From: Polycyclovorans algicola TG408
GTDB lineage: Bacteria; Pseudomonadota; Gammaproteobacteria; Nevskiales; Nevskiaceae
NCBI RefSeq assembly: GCF_000711245.1
Contig: NZ_JOMH01000001.1
Location: 2,846,830-2,910,829, forward strand
Length of the DNA: 64,000 nt
Reading direction: 5' to 3'
The translations under genes were made by a program, and so were the position numbers. The notes under the pieces are model-generated. The model did not search any database. It worked only from the letters and a program-made list of their open reading frames with translations, and was not told the DNA's origin. Positions 26,283 through 35,522 of the stretch are shown one piece after another; the stretch's first letter is position 1, and the number at the start of each line of letters is the position of its first letter.

Positions 26283-28629
26283 AACTGAAACCCTGTCCGA
26301 GTCAATCGCGCCTGATACTTGGCCGCTGTTCGTCACCTGCGGCCGCGGCCTGGAATCGATTCTCGTCGATGAGCTGATCAGCTTCGGCGCCACCGAGGTC
26401 AAGGCCGGCAATGGCGGCGTCTCGGCGCGTGCCGACCGCGAGGCGGCCTATCGCACCTGCCTGTGGTCGCGGCTCGCCAGCCGCGTGCTGATGCCGCTGG
26501 CCGGCGGCACCGTGGCCGATCCGGAGGCGCTCTACGCACTGGCACGCAGCGTGGACTGGCCCGAACTGTTCGACGTCTCCAAACGCTTCGCCATTGAAGC
26601 TGCCGGCACTTCGTCCACCGTCACCCACAGCCATTACGCCGCGCTCAAGGTCAAGGACGCGGTGGTTGATGCCTTCCGCGATTTGCTGGGCAGCCGCCCT
26701 GACGTGGCGCGTGACGACCCCGACATTCGCATCCACCTGCACCTGCACCGCGACAAAGCGACGCTGTCGCTGGACCTGTCGGGCGACTCGCTGCACCGTC
26801 GCGGCTACCGCCAGCAGGCCGGTGAAGCGCCGCTCAAGGAAACCCTCGCCGCCGCCATGTTGATGCGCGCCGGTTGGGCCACGAGTGCCGCAGAGGGCGC
26901 ACCGCTGTGGGACCCGTTCTGCGGCTCTGGCACGCTGGTGATCGAAGCCGCAATGATCGCCGCCGACGCCGCGCCGCAGCGCACCCGGCAACGCTTTGGC
27001 TTCGAAGCCTGGAACGACCACGTGCCGGCGCTGCTGAAGCGCCTGCGCGCCGAGGCCGATGAACGCTTCACCGAAGGCCTGAAAAACCTGCCGCCGCTGA
27101 TTGGCAGCGACACCGACCGCCGCGTGCTGCAGATTGCCCAGACCAATGCCGCCAAGGCGGGTTTCTTCGCACAGATTCGCTGGATCGAGCAGGACGCCCT
27201 CACCGCCGCCCCGCCCTGCCCCGCGCCCGGCCTGCTGATCTGCAACCCGCCCTACGGCGAGCGGCTGGGGTCGGAGGGCGACATCATCAAGCTGTACTCG
27301 CTGCTCGGCGCGCGCTGGCCCAAGGCGATTGCCGGCTGGCAGGTGGCGCTGCTCACCCAGCGCGATGACCTGACGCCGCGGCTTGGCCTGCGTGCCACGC
27401 GCATCCACAGCCTCTACAACGGCGCGCTGCCCTGCAAGTTGCTGCAATTCGACATTGGCGGCCCGGCCGCGCGTGCCGCCGCCAGCGAACCGGTCGCGGT
27501 CCCTGACGCCGATACCGAGAACACCGACGCGGCTGAAACCCCGGCGTCGCCGTGGGCGCGGGCGGCCAAATCTGCCGAGGCCCGGGAATCTGCCGCACAG
27601 CCCATCCCCACAGTGGCCGAGATCGCCAAGGACGGCTTTGGCAGCGACTTTGCCAACCGTCTGCAGAAAAACGCCAAACACCTCGCCAAGTGGGCCAAGC
27701 GGCGCGGCGTGCAGAACTACCGCGTCTACGACGCCGACCTGACCGAATACGCGGTGGCCATCGACGTGTACGCCACGCCCGAGCGGCAGATCCACTTGCA
27801 GGAATACGCGCCACCCAAGTCCATCGACACGGTGCAGGCCGAAAAGCGCCTGCGGGCGGCGCTGGCCTACACCTGCGAGGTGCTGGACGTGCCGCCCGAC
27901 CGGCTGCACTTCAAGGTGCGTCGCGCGCAGAAAGGCACGGCGCAATACCAGCGGATGGGTCACCAGGGCACCGCAACGCGCATTGTTGAGCACGACGTGT
28001 TGCTGGAGGTGAACTTCACCGACTACCTCGACACCGGCGTGTTTCTCGACCACCGGCCGATGCGCTTGCGCATTCAGAAAGCCGCGGCCGGCAAGCGTTT
28101 CTTGAACCTGTTTTGTTACACCGGCGCCGCCACGGCGCACGCGGCGGTGGGCGGGGCGGTCAGCAGCGTGTCGGTGGATCTGTCGAACACCTATCTCGAA
28201 TGGGCCGAGCGCAACCTGCGGCTCAACGGCTCAAAACTCGTCGATCCGGAGCGCCGCGCCTCGGCCGACAACCCGCACCGACTGTTCCGCGCCGACTGTC
28301 TGGCGTGGCTGGAAGAGCAGGCTGCCAAGGGGCGCCCACCGCAGTTCGACCTAATTTTCTGCGACCCGCCGACCTTCTCCAACTCGAAGAAGATGGAAGA
28401 CACGCTCGACATCCAGCGCGATCACGTCGGCTTGCTGACCCATACCTTCAGGCTGCTGGCGCCCGGCGGCGTGCTGCTGTTTTCAACCAACCGCCGCAAG
28501 TTCGAGCTGGACGAAGCCGCGCTGGCGGCGCTGGGTATGCAGGTGCGCGACATCACCGCCGAGACGCTGGATGAAGACTTCAAACGCCCGCCGCCGGCGC
28601 ATCGCGCTTATGAAATAACGCATGCTTAA
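26275..28629 (+). CDS. rlmL: Bifunctional 23S rRNA methyltransferase RlmKL
   Basis: 784 residues, the full fused length. The N-terminal half has a THUMP domain and an N2-guanine methyltransferase domain (DPFCGSGTLVIEAAM, CNPPYGERLG) for m2G2445. The C-terminal half (QKNAKHLAKWAKRRGVQNYR onward) has the RlmK module (NLFCYTGAATAHAA, DPPTFSNSKKM) for m7G2069. Start is the GTG at 26275, inside the end of the SDR gene; no upstream ATG fits. A 70-residue Pro/Ala/Glu-rich linker joins the halves. Enzyme of large-subunit maturation. Confidence 0.95.
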   Translation: MLETETLSESIAPDTWPLFVTCGRGLESILVDELISFGATEVKAGNGGVSARADREAAYRTCLWSRLASRVLMPLAGGTVADPEALYALARSVDWPELFDVSKRFAIEAAGTSSTVTHSHYAALKVKDAVVDAFRDLLGSRPDVARDDPDIRIHLHLHRDKATLSLDLSGDSLHRRGYRQQAGEAPLKETLAAAMLMRAGWATSAAEGAPLWDPFCGSGTLVIEAAMIAADAAPQRTRQRFGFEAWNDHVPALLKRLRAEADERFTEGLKNLPPLIGSDTDRRVLQIAQTNAAKAGFFAQIRWIEQDALTAAPPCPAPGLLICNPPYGERLGSEGDIIKLYSLLGARWPKAIAGWQVALLTQRDDLTPRLGLRATRIHSLYNGALPCKLLQFDIGGPAARAAASEPVAVPDADTENTDAAETPASPWARAAKSAEARESAAQPIPTVAEIAKDGFGSDFANRLQKNAKHLAKWAKRRGVQNYRVYDADLTEYAVAIDVYATPERQIHLQEYAPPKSIDTVQAEKRLRAALAYTCEVLDVPPDRLHFKVRRAQKGTAQYQRMGHQGTATRIVEHDVLLEVNFTDYLDTGVFLDHRPMRLRIQKAAAGKRFLNLFCYTGAATAHAAVGGAVSSVSVDLSNTYLEWAERNLRLNGSKLVDPERRASADNPHRLFRADCLAWLEEQAAKGRPPQFDLIFCDPPTFSNSKKMEDTLDIQRDHVGLLTHTFRLLAPGGVLLFSTNRRKFELDEAALAALGMQVRDITAETLDEDFKRPPPAHRAYEITHA

Positions 28630-28645
28630 TTCGTGGCGCTTCTGC

Positions 28646-28790
28646 CCCCCTGTTCCGCTTGCGGGAGAGGGGCCGGGGGAGAGGGCGGCACCCGAAGGGG
28701 CCGGTGATGTTAGCTGGGCCCCCCGCGCCTATGGCGCGCCCTCTCCCGGCCTTCGGCCACCCTCTCCCGCAGGCGGGAGAGGGGACGATC
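28646..28790. repeat. REP-like palindromic repeat region, copy A
   Basis: Dense inverted copies of a CCTCTCCCGC/GCGGGAGAGG unit, including the hairpin at 28761-28784. The segment 28723-28787 reappears almost unchanged, in opposite orientation, at 31554-31620. It fills the gap between rlmL and the next gene and could act as a transcript-end hairpin. Repeats of this type are transposed by RAYT enzymes or kept as 3' stabilisers; which applies here is not known. Confidence 0.8.
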
Positions 28791-28803
28791 CGCGCTTCGC
28801 CCC

Positions 28804-29898
28804 ATGTCGGTGAAGACGCCAAAGCAGGTCGCAGTCATGGGCGCCGGCCTCGCCGGGTGCAGCGTGGCGCGGTCACTGGCGCTCGCCGGCGTGGCCGTCA
28901 CCGTCTTCGAGCGCATGGCCAACGTCGCCAGCGGCGCCTCGGCCGCGCCGCGCATGGTGGTGCGGCCCTGGTTGACGCGACAGCCCACGGTGGCCTCAAG
29001 CTTGACCCGGTTGGCGTTTGAGCACGCCATCAAGGTCTATGCCGATCACCCCGCATGGTCGCCGTGCGGGGTGATTCAGCGCAGCAAGCCCGGTGATGAT
29101 GATCCGGCGCGCATGGTCGAAGCCCTTCGCGAACAGCAGTGGCCGCCAACCCTGATGCAGCCGCTGGGGCGCGACGGCGATGATCCACGCTGGTTCCATA
29201 TTCCCCAAGGCGGCGCGCTGAACCCGCGACTGTGGTGCGAAACCGAGCTGGCACGACCCGGCATCAGCGTGCAGTTGAACAGCCGCAACACGCTTGCCGA
29301 CCTGCTGGCAGCCCACGATGCGGTGGTCCTGGCCTGCGCGGCCGCCACGCCCGACGTGCTGGGCCGGCCGCTGCCGATGCGTCGCACACGGGGCCAGACC
29401 ACGACGCTCAATCCCGGCACCCTGCCCGACCTGCTGACCGTGCGTTGCGGCGACGGTTACGTGGCACCGCTGGCCGATGGTGCCACCCTGGTCGGCGCGA
29501 GCTATGACCGCGACGATGACTCCACCATGCGCGCCGAGAGCCATGCCGAGAACTTGGCGCGGGTGCAGCGCCTGACCGGCACCGAGGTGAGCGCCGACGC
29601 CATCGCCAGTGGCTGGGTCGGCTTTCGCGCCGCCTGGCCCGACCGCCTGCCAACAGTGGGGCCGCTGTCGACAGATGGCCGGGTCTGGATCGCCGCCGGC
29701 TATGCTTCGCGCGGCGCGGTGTGGGCGCCGCTGCTCGGTGAGGTCTTGGCCGCACAAATCATGCAGCGACCCGTGCCGTTGCCCGACGCCCTGCAGCACG
29801 CACTGCGACCATCGCGATTCATTGCTGCCGACCTGGCCTGTCAAGAATTGCCTGCAGCCGACCAGGCCGCCTTGCTCTACCCTCCCCGGACGCGCTAG
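28804..29898 (+). CDS. FAD-dependent oxidoreductase, MnmC oxidase-domain-like, stand-alone
   Basis: 364 residues, DAO fold. N-terminal dinucleotide loop is VMGAGLAGCSVARSLALAG with the acidic end of the second strand in VFERM. C-terminal features match the FAD domain of MnmC: the RGQ segment near residue 198, AAWPDRLPTVGPL near residue 279, the GYASRGAVWAPLLGEVLAAQI helix and the closing P-x-R-F (LRPSRFIAADL). In MnmC this domain removes the carboxymethyl group from cmnm5s2U34 of tRNA. Here the methyltransferase half is missing, so it may work with a separate MnmD or have another substrate. The repeat region lies directly upstream. Confidence 0.72.
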   Translation: MSVKTPKQVAVMGAGLAGCSVARSLALAGVAVTVFERMANVASGASAAPRMVVRPWLTRQPTVASSLTRLAFEHAIKVYADHPAWSPCGVIQRSKPGDDDPARMVEALREQQWPPTLMQPLGRDGDDPRWFHIPQGGALNPRLWCETELARPGISVQLNSRNTLADLLAAHDAVVLACAAATPDVLGRPLPMRRTRGQTTTLNPGTLPDLLTVRCGDGYVAPLADGATLVGASYDRDDDSTMRAESHAENLARVQRLTGTEVSADAIASGWVGFRAAWPDRLPTVGPLSTDGRVWIAAGYASRGAVWAPLLGEVLAAQIMQRPVPLPDALQHALRPSRFIAADLACQELPAADQAALLYPPRTR

Positions 29899-29933
29899 CG
29901 CCACTTGCCCATTCATTTGCACCGGAATCGTTC

Positions 29934-31445
29934 ATGTCTGTCAGCTTGCCACCGCCCACCGTGCCCACCGAAAGCGGTGCCGCCGAGATTCGTGCACAGC
30001 CGCCAGTGCGCAGCCTCAAGTTCGAGCAGTACACCCTTGAACTGCACGGCGCCGACGTGGTGTCGGACGCGCTTTATGACGGCATTGTCGAGGTCTCCAC
30101 CTCACTGTCGGATGTGGTGCGCCGCCTCAGCGCAGCCTGCTATGCCGCCGGCTACCCGGCGTGCCAAATCCGCTACGCCCGTGTCGGCAACACGGTCTAC
30201 GTGCTGCTCGACACCCGCGGTGTCGACCGGGTAATGGGCGCGCCGCACATCGCCAAATACTTTCGCGGACTGGAGGGTGACGACAGCCTCACGGTCCACT
30301 CGCTTGAGCCGCGGCGCTTTCTGGCCACCATGCACGCCGACCGCGCCGGGACCGTCGCCCAGCCGGTGATCAAGGACGGCGACGACGGCGACACGGTGAT
30401 GGACATCGCTTCGGTCGAAAGCGAGGTCGCCTCGAAGCTCAGCGCCGAATTCGGCAACCCCGGCACGCGCTTTGTCAGCCGTTATCTGGGCAGCTTCAAT
30501 GCCGGCATCGGCTCGGTTTGGGGCGATGAAATCAGTCTTGGCTGGCGCGAGGGCTTTAGCCAGATCGGCAGCAACGCCAACGACGGGGATTATCACGAGC
30601 TCAATCTGGTGGTCTCGCGGGTCACGCCGTGGGGCATCTTCGGCGGCGGCGCGCGCAAGGTCGATTACGACTTTGCATTCCAGGGCTTTCGCATCGACGC
30701 CGACATCCGGGTCTACGACGTGCGCTGGCTCTATCCGTGGTTGGCAAGCTACCGCCAGCGGCTCATCACCGAGGTCAAGTTTGATCGCAATGACAGCACC
30801 ACCCAAACCGTCCAGGGCACACGCGGCGAGCTGCTCGACGAGCGGTACAACTCGGCTGAGCTGAGCCTGTTGTACAGCCGCAAGGACGCCGTCTTTGGCC
30901 GCGCGCTGCAAACCGATGCCTCGCTGAGCTACCGGCAGGGGCTGAAAGATCAGGTGGCGGCCACCACCAACGCCGGGCTTGACTACACCTACCTGCGCCC
31001 GGTGGCGACGCTGAAATACCCGATCTTTGCCGACTGGCAACTTGCGACCACCTTTGCCGCCCAGTTCAGCGACGACCGCATGCCGCAGCAGCAGCAATGG
31101 GTGCTCGGCGGGTTCAACAACCTCACGGCGTTTCTGCCCGGCTCCGCTGCCGGCGACGAAGGTGCGCTGGGGCGCATTGAACTGTCAGCGCCGCCGCTCA
31201 AGCGGCTGGGCATGCGTTTCACCCCAACCCTGCTGCTCGAAGGCGGCACTGCGCGCTCCAACGAAGGCCTCAACGAAGTGCGACTGGCCGACGTGGGGCT
31301 GAGACTGGACGTGACTTTCGGCGAATACGTCGACCTGTCGATGGCCTACGCCGAAGACCTGGTCAGTGACAACCTGAGGCTGGACGAGACCGCACGTGAT
31401 GACCTGACGGCCGACCTGTATTTCAAGCTGCGGATGCAGTTTTAG
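29934..31445 (+). CDS. Outer-membrane barrel protein, ShlB/FhaC or surface-antigen-like, no visible signal peptide
   Basis: 503 residues. A POTRA-like region at about residues 30-115 (VVRRLSAACYAAGYPACQIRY, VYVLLDTRG) precedes a C-terminal barrel of about 330 residues. In the barrel, WVLGGFNNLTAFLPGS followed by an acidic GDEG turn resembles the conserved strand of TpsB/Omp85 transporters, and the last residue is Phe, as expected for Bam-dependent folding. The N-terminus (MSVSLPPPTVPTES) is not a signal peptide, and no better start lies upstream before mnmC-like coding sequence. No TpsA exoprotein is nearby. The stop codon TAG is the left flank of a small hairpin element. Confidence 0.65.
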   Translation: MSVSLPPPTVPTESGAAEIRAQPPVRSLKFEQYTLELHGADVVSDALYDGIVEVSTSLSDVVRRLSAACYAAGYPACQIRYARVGNTVYVLLDTRGVDRVMGAPHIAKYFRGLEGDDSLTVHSLEPRRFLATMHADRAGTVAQPVIKDGDDGDTVMDIASVESEVASKLSAEFGNPGTRFVSRYLGSFNAGIGSVWGDEISLGWREGFSQIGSNANDGDYHELNLVVSRVTPWGIFGGGARKVDYDFAFQGFRIDADIRVYDVRWLYPWLASYRQRLITEVKFDRNDSTTQTVQGTRGELLDERYNSAELSLLYSRKDAVFGRALQTDASLSYRQGLKDQVAATTNAGLDYTYLRPVATLKYPIFADWQLATTFAAQFSDDRMPQQQQWVLGGFNNLTAFLPGSAAGDEGALGRIELSAPPLKRLGMRFTPTLLLEGGTARSNEGLNEVRLADVGLRLDVTFGEYVDLSMAYAEDLVSDNLRLDETARDDLTADLYFKLRMQF

Positions 31446-31492
31446 GGCCTGTTAACAATTGCCGTATCGCTGCGCCAATTGTTGACAGGCCC
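31445..31492. repeat. Small foldback element A, copy 1
   Basis: 48 bp, with inverted arms GGGCCTGTTAACAATTG and CAATTGTTGACAGGCCC (one mismatch) around a short GC-rich loop. TA lies on each side (31443-31444 and 31493-31494). The left TA plus the first G of the element is the stop codon TAG of the upstream gene. A second copy is at 45850-45902. It may be a MITE and may also act as a transcript-end hairpin. Confidence 0.8.
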
Positions 31493-31553
31493 TAGCGTTC
31501 TTGATTCAAGTACACGTAACTCCTGGCACAAAAACCGTCATTCCGGCGGACCC

Positions 31554-31620
31554 AGCGTCCCCTCTCCCGCGTGCGGGAGAGGGTGGCCGAAGGCCGGGAG
31601 AGGGCGCGCCGCAGGCGCGG
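31554..31620. repeat. REP-like palindromic repeat, copy B
   Basis: The reverse complement matches 28723-28787 with only a few differences, including the CCCTCTCCCGGCC and TTCGGCCACCCTCTCCC blocks. The hairpin CCTCTCCCGC/GCGGGAGAGG lies at 31561-31582. It sits downstream of ileS. The rest of the 31496-31775 gap shows no gene. Confidence 0.8.
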
Positions 31621-31775
31621 CAGACCTCGCCGATACCGCCCCCGGTCGCCGTCGGAGCGGCTGCAGCGCCCATGCGTGCTGGGTTTTCGCTGACGCTTCA
31701 ACCCAGCCTACGGCCTCCCGACGACCATCACGACCGGCGTTTTGACGCGGGCACCCACCGAGATCGGCGTGGCGC

Positions 31776-34562
31776 TCAAATCCAGCGCCGTGCCTCTCCG
31801 GGTCCCTCAAGGTTTTCGACGCAGCGGCCGCACAGTGTCGGATGGACCGACTCGACGCCGACATCGGGGCGGTAATGCCAGCAGCGCTCGCATTTGGTGT
31901 GGTCGCTGGCGTGCGCCAACACGGTCAGGGTGTCACCGCCGGGCAGCGTGAAGCGCTCGCCGCCCTCAAGGTGGTCGACCACCTCGGCCGCCGAGGTCAT
32001 GAACCAAAAGCGCAGCTCGTCTCCCGGTTGGCGCAGCGCGGTGAGCAGTGCCGGGTCGCCGGTCAGTTGCACCTGGGCTGAGAGCGCACTGCCCACCGTG
32101 CCCGCCGCGCGCAGGTCTTCAAGCACCTTCTTGACCGCCTCGCGTGCCGCAGCAAGGCGCACCCAGTCCAGCTGCGCACCGTCGGTTTCCGGGAAACGGT
32201 GCCAGCGCTGCGCGAATACCGACGCGCTGCGGTCACCAGGCATCAACTGCCAGATCTCATCGGCCGTGAATGATGTGATCGGCGCAATCCAGCGCACCAG
32301 CCCTTCGCTTATATGAAGCAGCGCGGTTTGTGCCGAGCGCCGCGCGTGACTGGCGCGCGGCGTGGTGTAGAGGCGGTCCTTGAGCAGGTCAAGGTACAGC
32401 CCGCCCAGGTCGTTGACGCAGTAGTTGTGCAGCAGGTGATAGACGCGGTGAAACTCGCGCGCGGCATAGGCCTGCTGCAATTCCGCCTGCAGCGCGGCCG
32501 CTTCGGCGATAGCCCACGCGTCCACCGCCACCAGTTGGTCAGGCGCAACCGTTTGGGTATCTGGGTCGAAGCTGTCGAGGGCGCCCAGCAGATAACGCGC
32601 GGTGTTGCGGATGCGCCGGTAGGCGTCGGCAACGCGTTTGAGCAGGTTGTCGGAGATGGCGATTTCGCCGGAATAGTCGCTGCTGGCCACCCACAGGCGC
32701 AGCACGTCGGCGCCCAGGGTCGAGGTCACCTTTTGCGGGGCCACCACGTTGCCGAGGCTCTTCGACATCTTGCGGCCCTGCTCGTCGACGGTGAAGCCGT
32801 GGGTCAGCACGCTGGTGTACGGCGCGCGGCCGTGCATGGCGACGCTGGTCAGCAGCGACGACTGGAACCAGCCGCGATGCTGGTCCGAGCCTTCCAGATA
32901 AATATCGGCCTGCACCGGCCGCTCGATGCCCAGCGCCTTGAAGCTGGCCTGGTGCACCACGCCGGAGTCGAACCACACGTCGAGGGTGTCGGTGCCTTTC
33001 TCGTACTCGTCGCCCACGTCCCAATCGGCGTTGCTGGAGTCAAACCACATCTCCAACCCGCCCTGCTCTACTGCATTGGCGACGCGTCGAAGCAACGCCG
33101 GGGTATCGGGATGCAGTTGCTGGGTTTCGCGATGCACAAACACCGCCAGCGGCACGCCCCAATACCGCTGGCGCGAAATGCACCAGTCGGGGCGGCTGGC
33201 AACCATCTTGGCGATGCGCGCCTCGCCCCACGCCGGAATCCAGCGCGTCTCGGCCACCGCTTTTTGCGCCTGCTCGCGCAGCCCAGCGCCGTCCATGGCA
33301 ATAAACCACTGCGGCGTGGCGCGCTGAATCAACGGTGTCTTGTGGCGCCAGCAGTGCGGGTAGCTGTGATGCAGGCTGCCCAGGTGCAGCAGCGCGCCGC
33401 ACTCACGCAGGGCGTCAATCACCAGCGCATCGGCCTTGCGCACGTGCTGGCCTTCAACCACCGGCGTGCCGGGAATGAACACGCCGTTGGAGGCCACCGG
33501 GTTGTCCACCGGCAAGCTTTCGCGCAGCCCCACCGCGTAGTCGTCGGCGCCGTGGGCGGGGGCGGTGTGCACCAGACCCGTGCCGGCCTCCAGCGTGACG
33601 TGATCGCCGGTCAGTACCGGGACAACCCGTCCGGCGAATGGGTGCTGCGCCTTGCTGCCCGCCAGCGCACTGCCTTTGACTTGCGCCAGCCGCGTGGCCG
33701 ACTGCCCGACCCGCGCGGCCACGGCGTCAACCAGCCCGGCGGCCAGCACCAGATGCTGGTCGCCCAGACGCACCAGGGCGTAGTCCAACTCGGGATGCAC
33801 GCAGATCGCCTGGTTGGCCGGCAAGGTCCACGGCGTGGTGGTCCAGATCACGAACGCCGCGCCGGTGGCATCGGCCACGCCAAAGCGCGCGGCCAGGTCG
33901 GCGCTGTCGTCGGCCGCAAAGCACACGTCGATGGCCTGCGAGGTCTTGTCCTGATACTCCACCTCGGCCTCGGCCAGCGACGAGCCGCAGTCCAGACACC
34001 AGTGCACCGGCTTGAAGCCGCGCGTGAGGTGACCATTCTCGGCGATGGTCGCCACCGCCCGAATCTGCTCGGCCTCGAAGGCGGGCAGCATGGTCAGGTA
34101 AGGGTGGTCCCAGTCGGCCAGCACGCCGAGACGTTCAAAGTCGACGCGCTGGCGCTGCACCTGCTCGGCGGCGTATTCGCGGCATTTGGCGCGAAAGGTT
34201 GCGGCATCGAGCTTGTCGCCGACCTTGCCGAATTTCTTTTCCACCTGCAGTTCGATGGGCAGGCCGTGGCAGTCCCAGCCGGGAATCAGCGCGGCGCGAT
34301 GGCCGTCCAGCCGCGCCGCCTTGACCACCATGTCCTTGAGAACCTTGTTGACCGCATGGCCAATATGAATGTCGCCGTTGGCGTACGGCGGGCCGTCAAC
34401 AAACCAGAACGGCCGCTCGGCATCGCCGGCTGCCAGCGCCTGGGCGTAAACGTCTTCGGCCTGCCAGCGCGCCAGCCAGTCCGGCTCCCGCTTGGCCAGA
34501 TTGGCCTGCATGGGAAAGTCGGTCTTCGGCAGGTTGAGGGTGGCTTTGTAATCGATGGTCAA
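31776..34562 (-). CDS. ileS: Isoleucyl-tRNA synthetase
   Basis: 928 residues, class I synthetase. The HIGH motif is in YANGDIHIGHAVNKV near residue 65 and KMSKS is in GRKMSKSLGN. The editing domain shows WTTTPWTLPANQAI, and the C-terminal zinc finger has CERCW and CGRC near the end, all as in bacterial type IleS. It attaches isoleucine to tRNA-Ile. It follows ribF and murJ on the same strand. In many gammaproteobacteria lspA and ispH come next; here they lie about 14 kb away. Confidence 0.97.
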   Translation of the reverse strand: MTIDYKATLNLPKTDFPMQANLAKREPDWLARWQAEDVYAQALAAGDAERPFWFVDGPPYANGDIHIGHAVNKVLKDMVVKAARLDGHRAALIPGWDCHGLPIELQVEKKFGKVGDKLDAATFRAKCREYAAEQVQRQRVDFERLGVLADWDHPYLTMLPAFEAEQIRAVATIAENGHLTRGFKPVHWCLDCGSSLAEAEVEYQDKTSQAIDVCFAADDSADLAARFGVADATGAAFVIWTTTPWTLPANQAICVHPELDYALVRLGDQHLVLAAGLVDAVAARVGQSATRLAQVKGSALAGSKAQHPFAGRVVPVLTGDHVTLEAGTGLVHTAPAHGADDYAVGLRESLPVDNPVASNGVFIPGTPVVEGQHVRKADALVIDALRECGALLHLGSLHHSYPHCWRHKTPLIQRATPQWFIAMDGAGLREQAQKAVAETRWIPAWGEARIAKMVASRPDWCISRQRYWGVPLAVFVHRETQQLHPDTPALLRRVANAVEQGGLEMWFDSSNADWDVGDEYEKGTDTLDVWFDSGVVHQASFKALGIERPVQADIYLEGSDQHRGWFQSSLLTSVAMHGRAPYTSVLTHGFTVDEQGRKMSKSLGNVVAPQKVTSTLGADVLRLWVASSDYSGEIAISDNLLKRVADAYRRIRNTARYLLGALDSFDPDTQTVAPDQLVAVDAWAIAEAAALQAELQQAYAAREFHRVYHLLHNYCVNDLGGLYLDLLKDRLYTTPRASHARRSAQTALLHISEGLVRWIAPITSFTADEIWQLMPGDRSASVFAQRWHRFPETDGAQLDWVRLAAAREAVKKVLEDLRAAGTVGSALSAQVQLTGDPALLTALRQPGDELRFWFMTSAAEVVDHLEGGERFTLPGGDTLTVLAHASDHTKCERCWHYRPDVGVESVHPTLCGRCVENLEGPGEARRWI

Positions 34563-34595
34563 GAGGGGCGCCTTTGTTCGGCCAGCGGCAAACCG

Positions 34596-35522
34596 CTAAG
34601 GATAAGAAAAGAAGGCCTGCGCCGCAGTGCGGTCGGCCTGCATTTGCGCCTTCAGCGCGTCCAGCGAGTCGAAGCGCAGTTCGTCGCGCAGCGCCTTCAA
34701 GAAGGTCACATCAACCTCGGCGCCGTAAAGATCGCCAGGGTTGTCAAGACAATGCACTTCCAGCAGCGCCGGGGTGCCGCCCAGCGTCGGCCGCACCCCG
34801 TAATTGGCAACGGCCGGCAGCACCCGGTCGCCGCATTTGAGTTCGACGCAGTAAACGCCGTGGCGCAGCGCCAGCGGGCGATACACCGGGAGGTTGGCGG
34901 TGGGCATGTCGAGCGTGCGGCCCAGGTGCAGACCGTGGCGCACGCGGCCGGTAAGGCGATAAGGCCGCCCCAGCAGCTCGGCAGCGCCCGGCAGATCGGC
35001 TGCTGCCAGCGCCTTGCGCACCGCCGTGGAACTGACCCGTAGCGTGCCGGCTGCCACTGTGCCCAGCGCGTGGGTGGTGAAGCCCAGCCGCTGGCCCATC
35101 TCGGTGAGCAGCGAAAAATCGCCGCCGCGCGCCTTGCCGAAGTGGAAGTCGTCCCCCACCACAACAGCCCTGGCGCACAGATCGCGCACCAGCAACTCGG
35201 TGACGAAGGCGTCAGGCGATGTGGCGGCAAAGCGGGCATCGAAGCGCTGCACCAGCACCTGATCAACCCCGTACGCCGCGAGGTCGCGTAGCTTGGTGCG
35301 CAGGGTGGTGACGCGATGCGGCGCCGACGCGGGCGCAAAGACTTCCAGCGGCGTCGGCTCAAAGGTCAACAGCGTGACCGGCAGGCCGCGCGCGTCGGCT
35401 TCGCGTCGCGCGGTGGCGATCAACGCCTGATGGCCGCGATGCACGCCATCGAAATTGCCGATGGTGACCACGCACGGGCGGTTCAGGGCGGCGGCGTTGT
35501 GTTGGCCTCGGACCAGTTTCAT
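34596..35522 (-). CDS. ribF: Bifunctional riboflavin kinase/FAD synthetase
   Basis: 308 residues. The N-terminal FAD synthetase half has IGNFDGVHRGHQALI (nucleotidyltransferase HxGH-type loop) and VVVGDDFHFGKARGG. The C-terminal riboflavin kinase half has GRTLDMPTANLP and the Asn/Glu of the flavin site (YGVRPTLGG, LLEVHCLD). It makes FMN and FAD from riboflavin. The start overlaps the end of murJ as ATGA. Confidence 0.96.
   Translation of the reverse strand: MKLVRGQHNAAALNRPCVVTIGNFDGVHRGHQALIATARREADARGLPVTLLTFEPTPLEVFAPASAPHRVTTLRTKLRDLAAYGVDQVLVQRFDARFAATSPDAFVTELLVRDLCARAVVVGDDFHFGKARGGDFSLLTEMGQRLGFTTHALGTVAAGTLRVSSTAVRKALAAADLPGAAELLGRPYRLTGRVRHGLHLGRTLDMPTANLPVYRPLALRHGVYCVELKCGDRVLPAVANYGVRPTLGGTPALLEVHCLDNPGDLYGAEVDVTFLKALRDELRFDSLDALKAQMQADRTAAQAFFSYP

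Noticed and set aside
26302..28140. A 612-codon leftward open frame opposite rlmL
   Set aside because: Antisense shadow of a full-length, well-conserved enzyme.
32313..35042. A 909-codon rightward open frame opposite ileS and ribF
   Set aside because: Antisense to two certain genes; it exists because high-GC codon bias removes stops on the opposite strand. No product or ribosome site.
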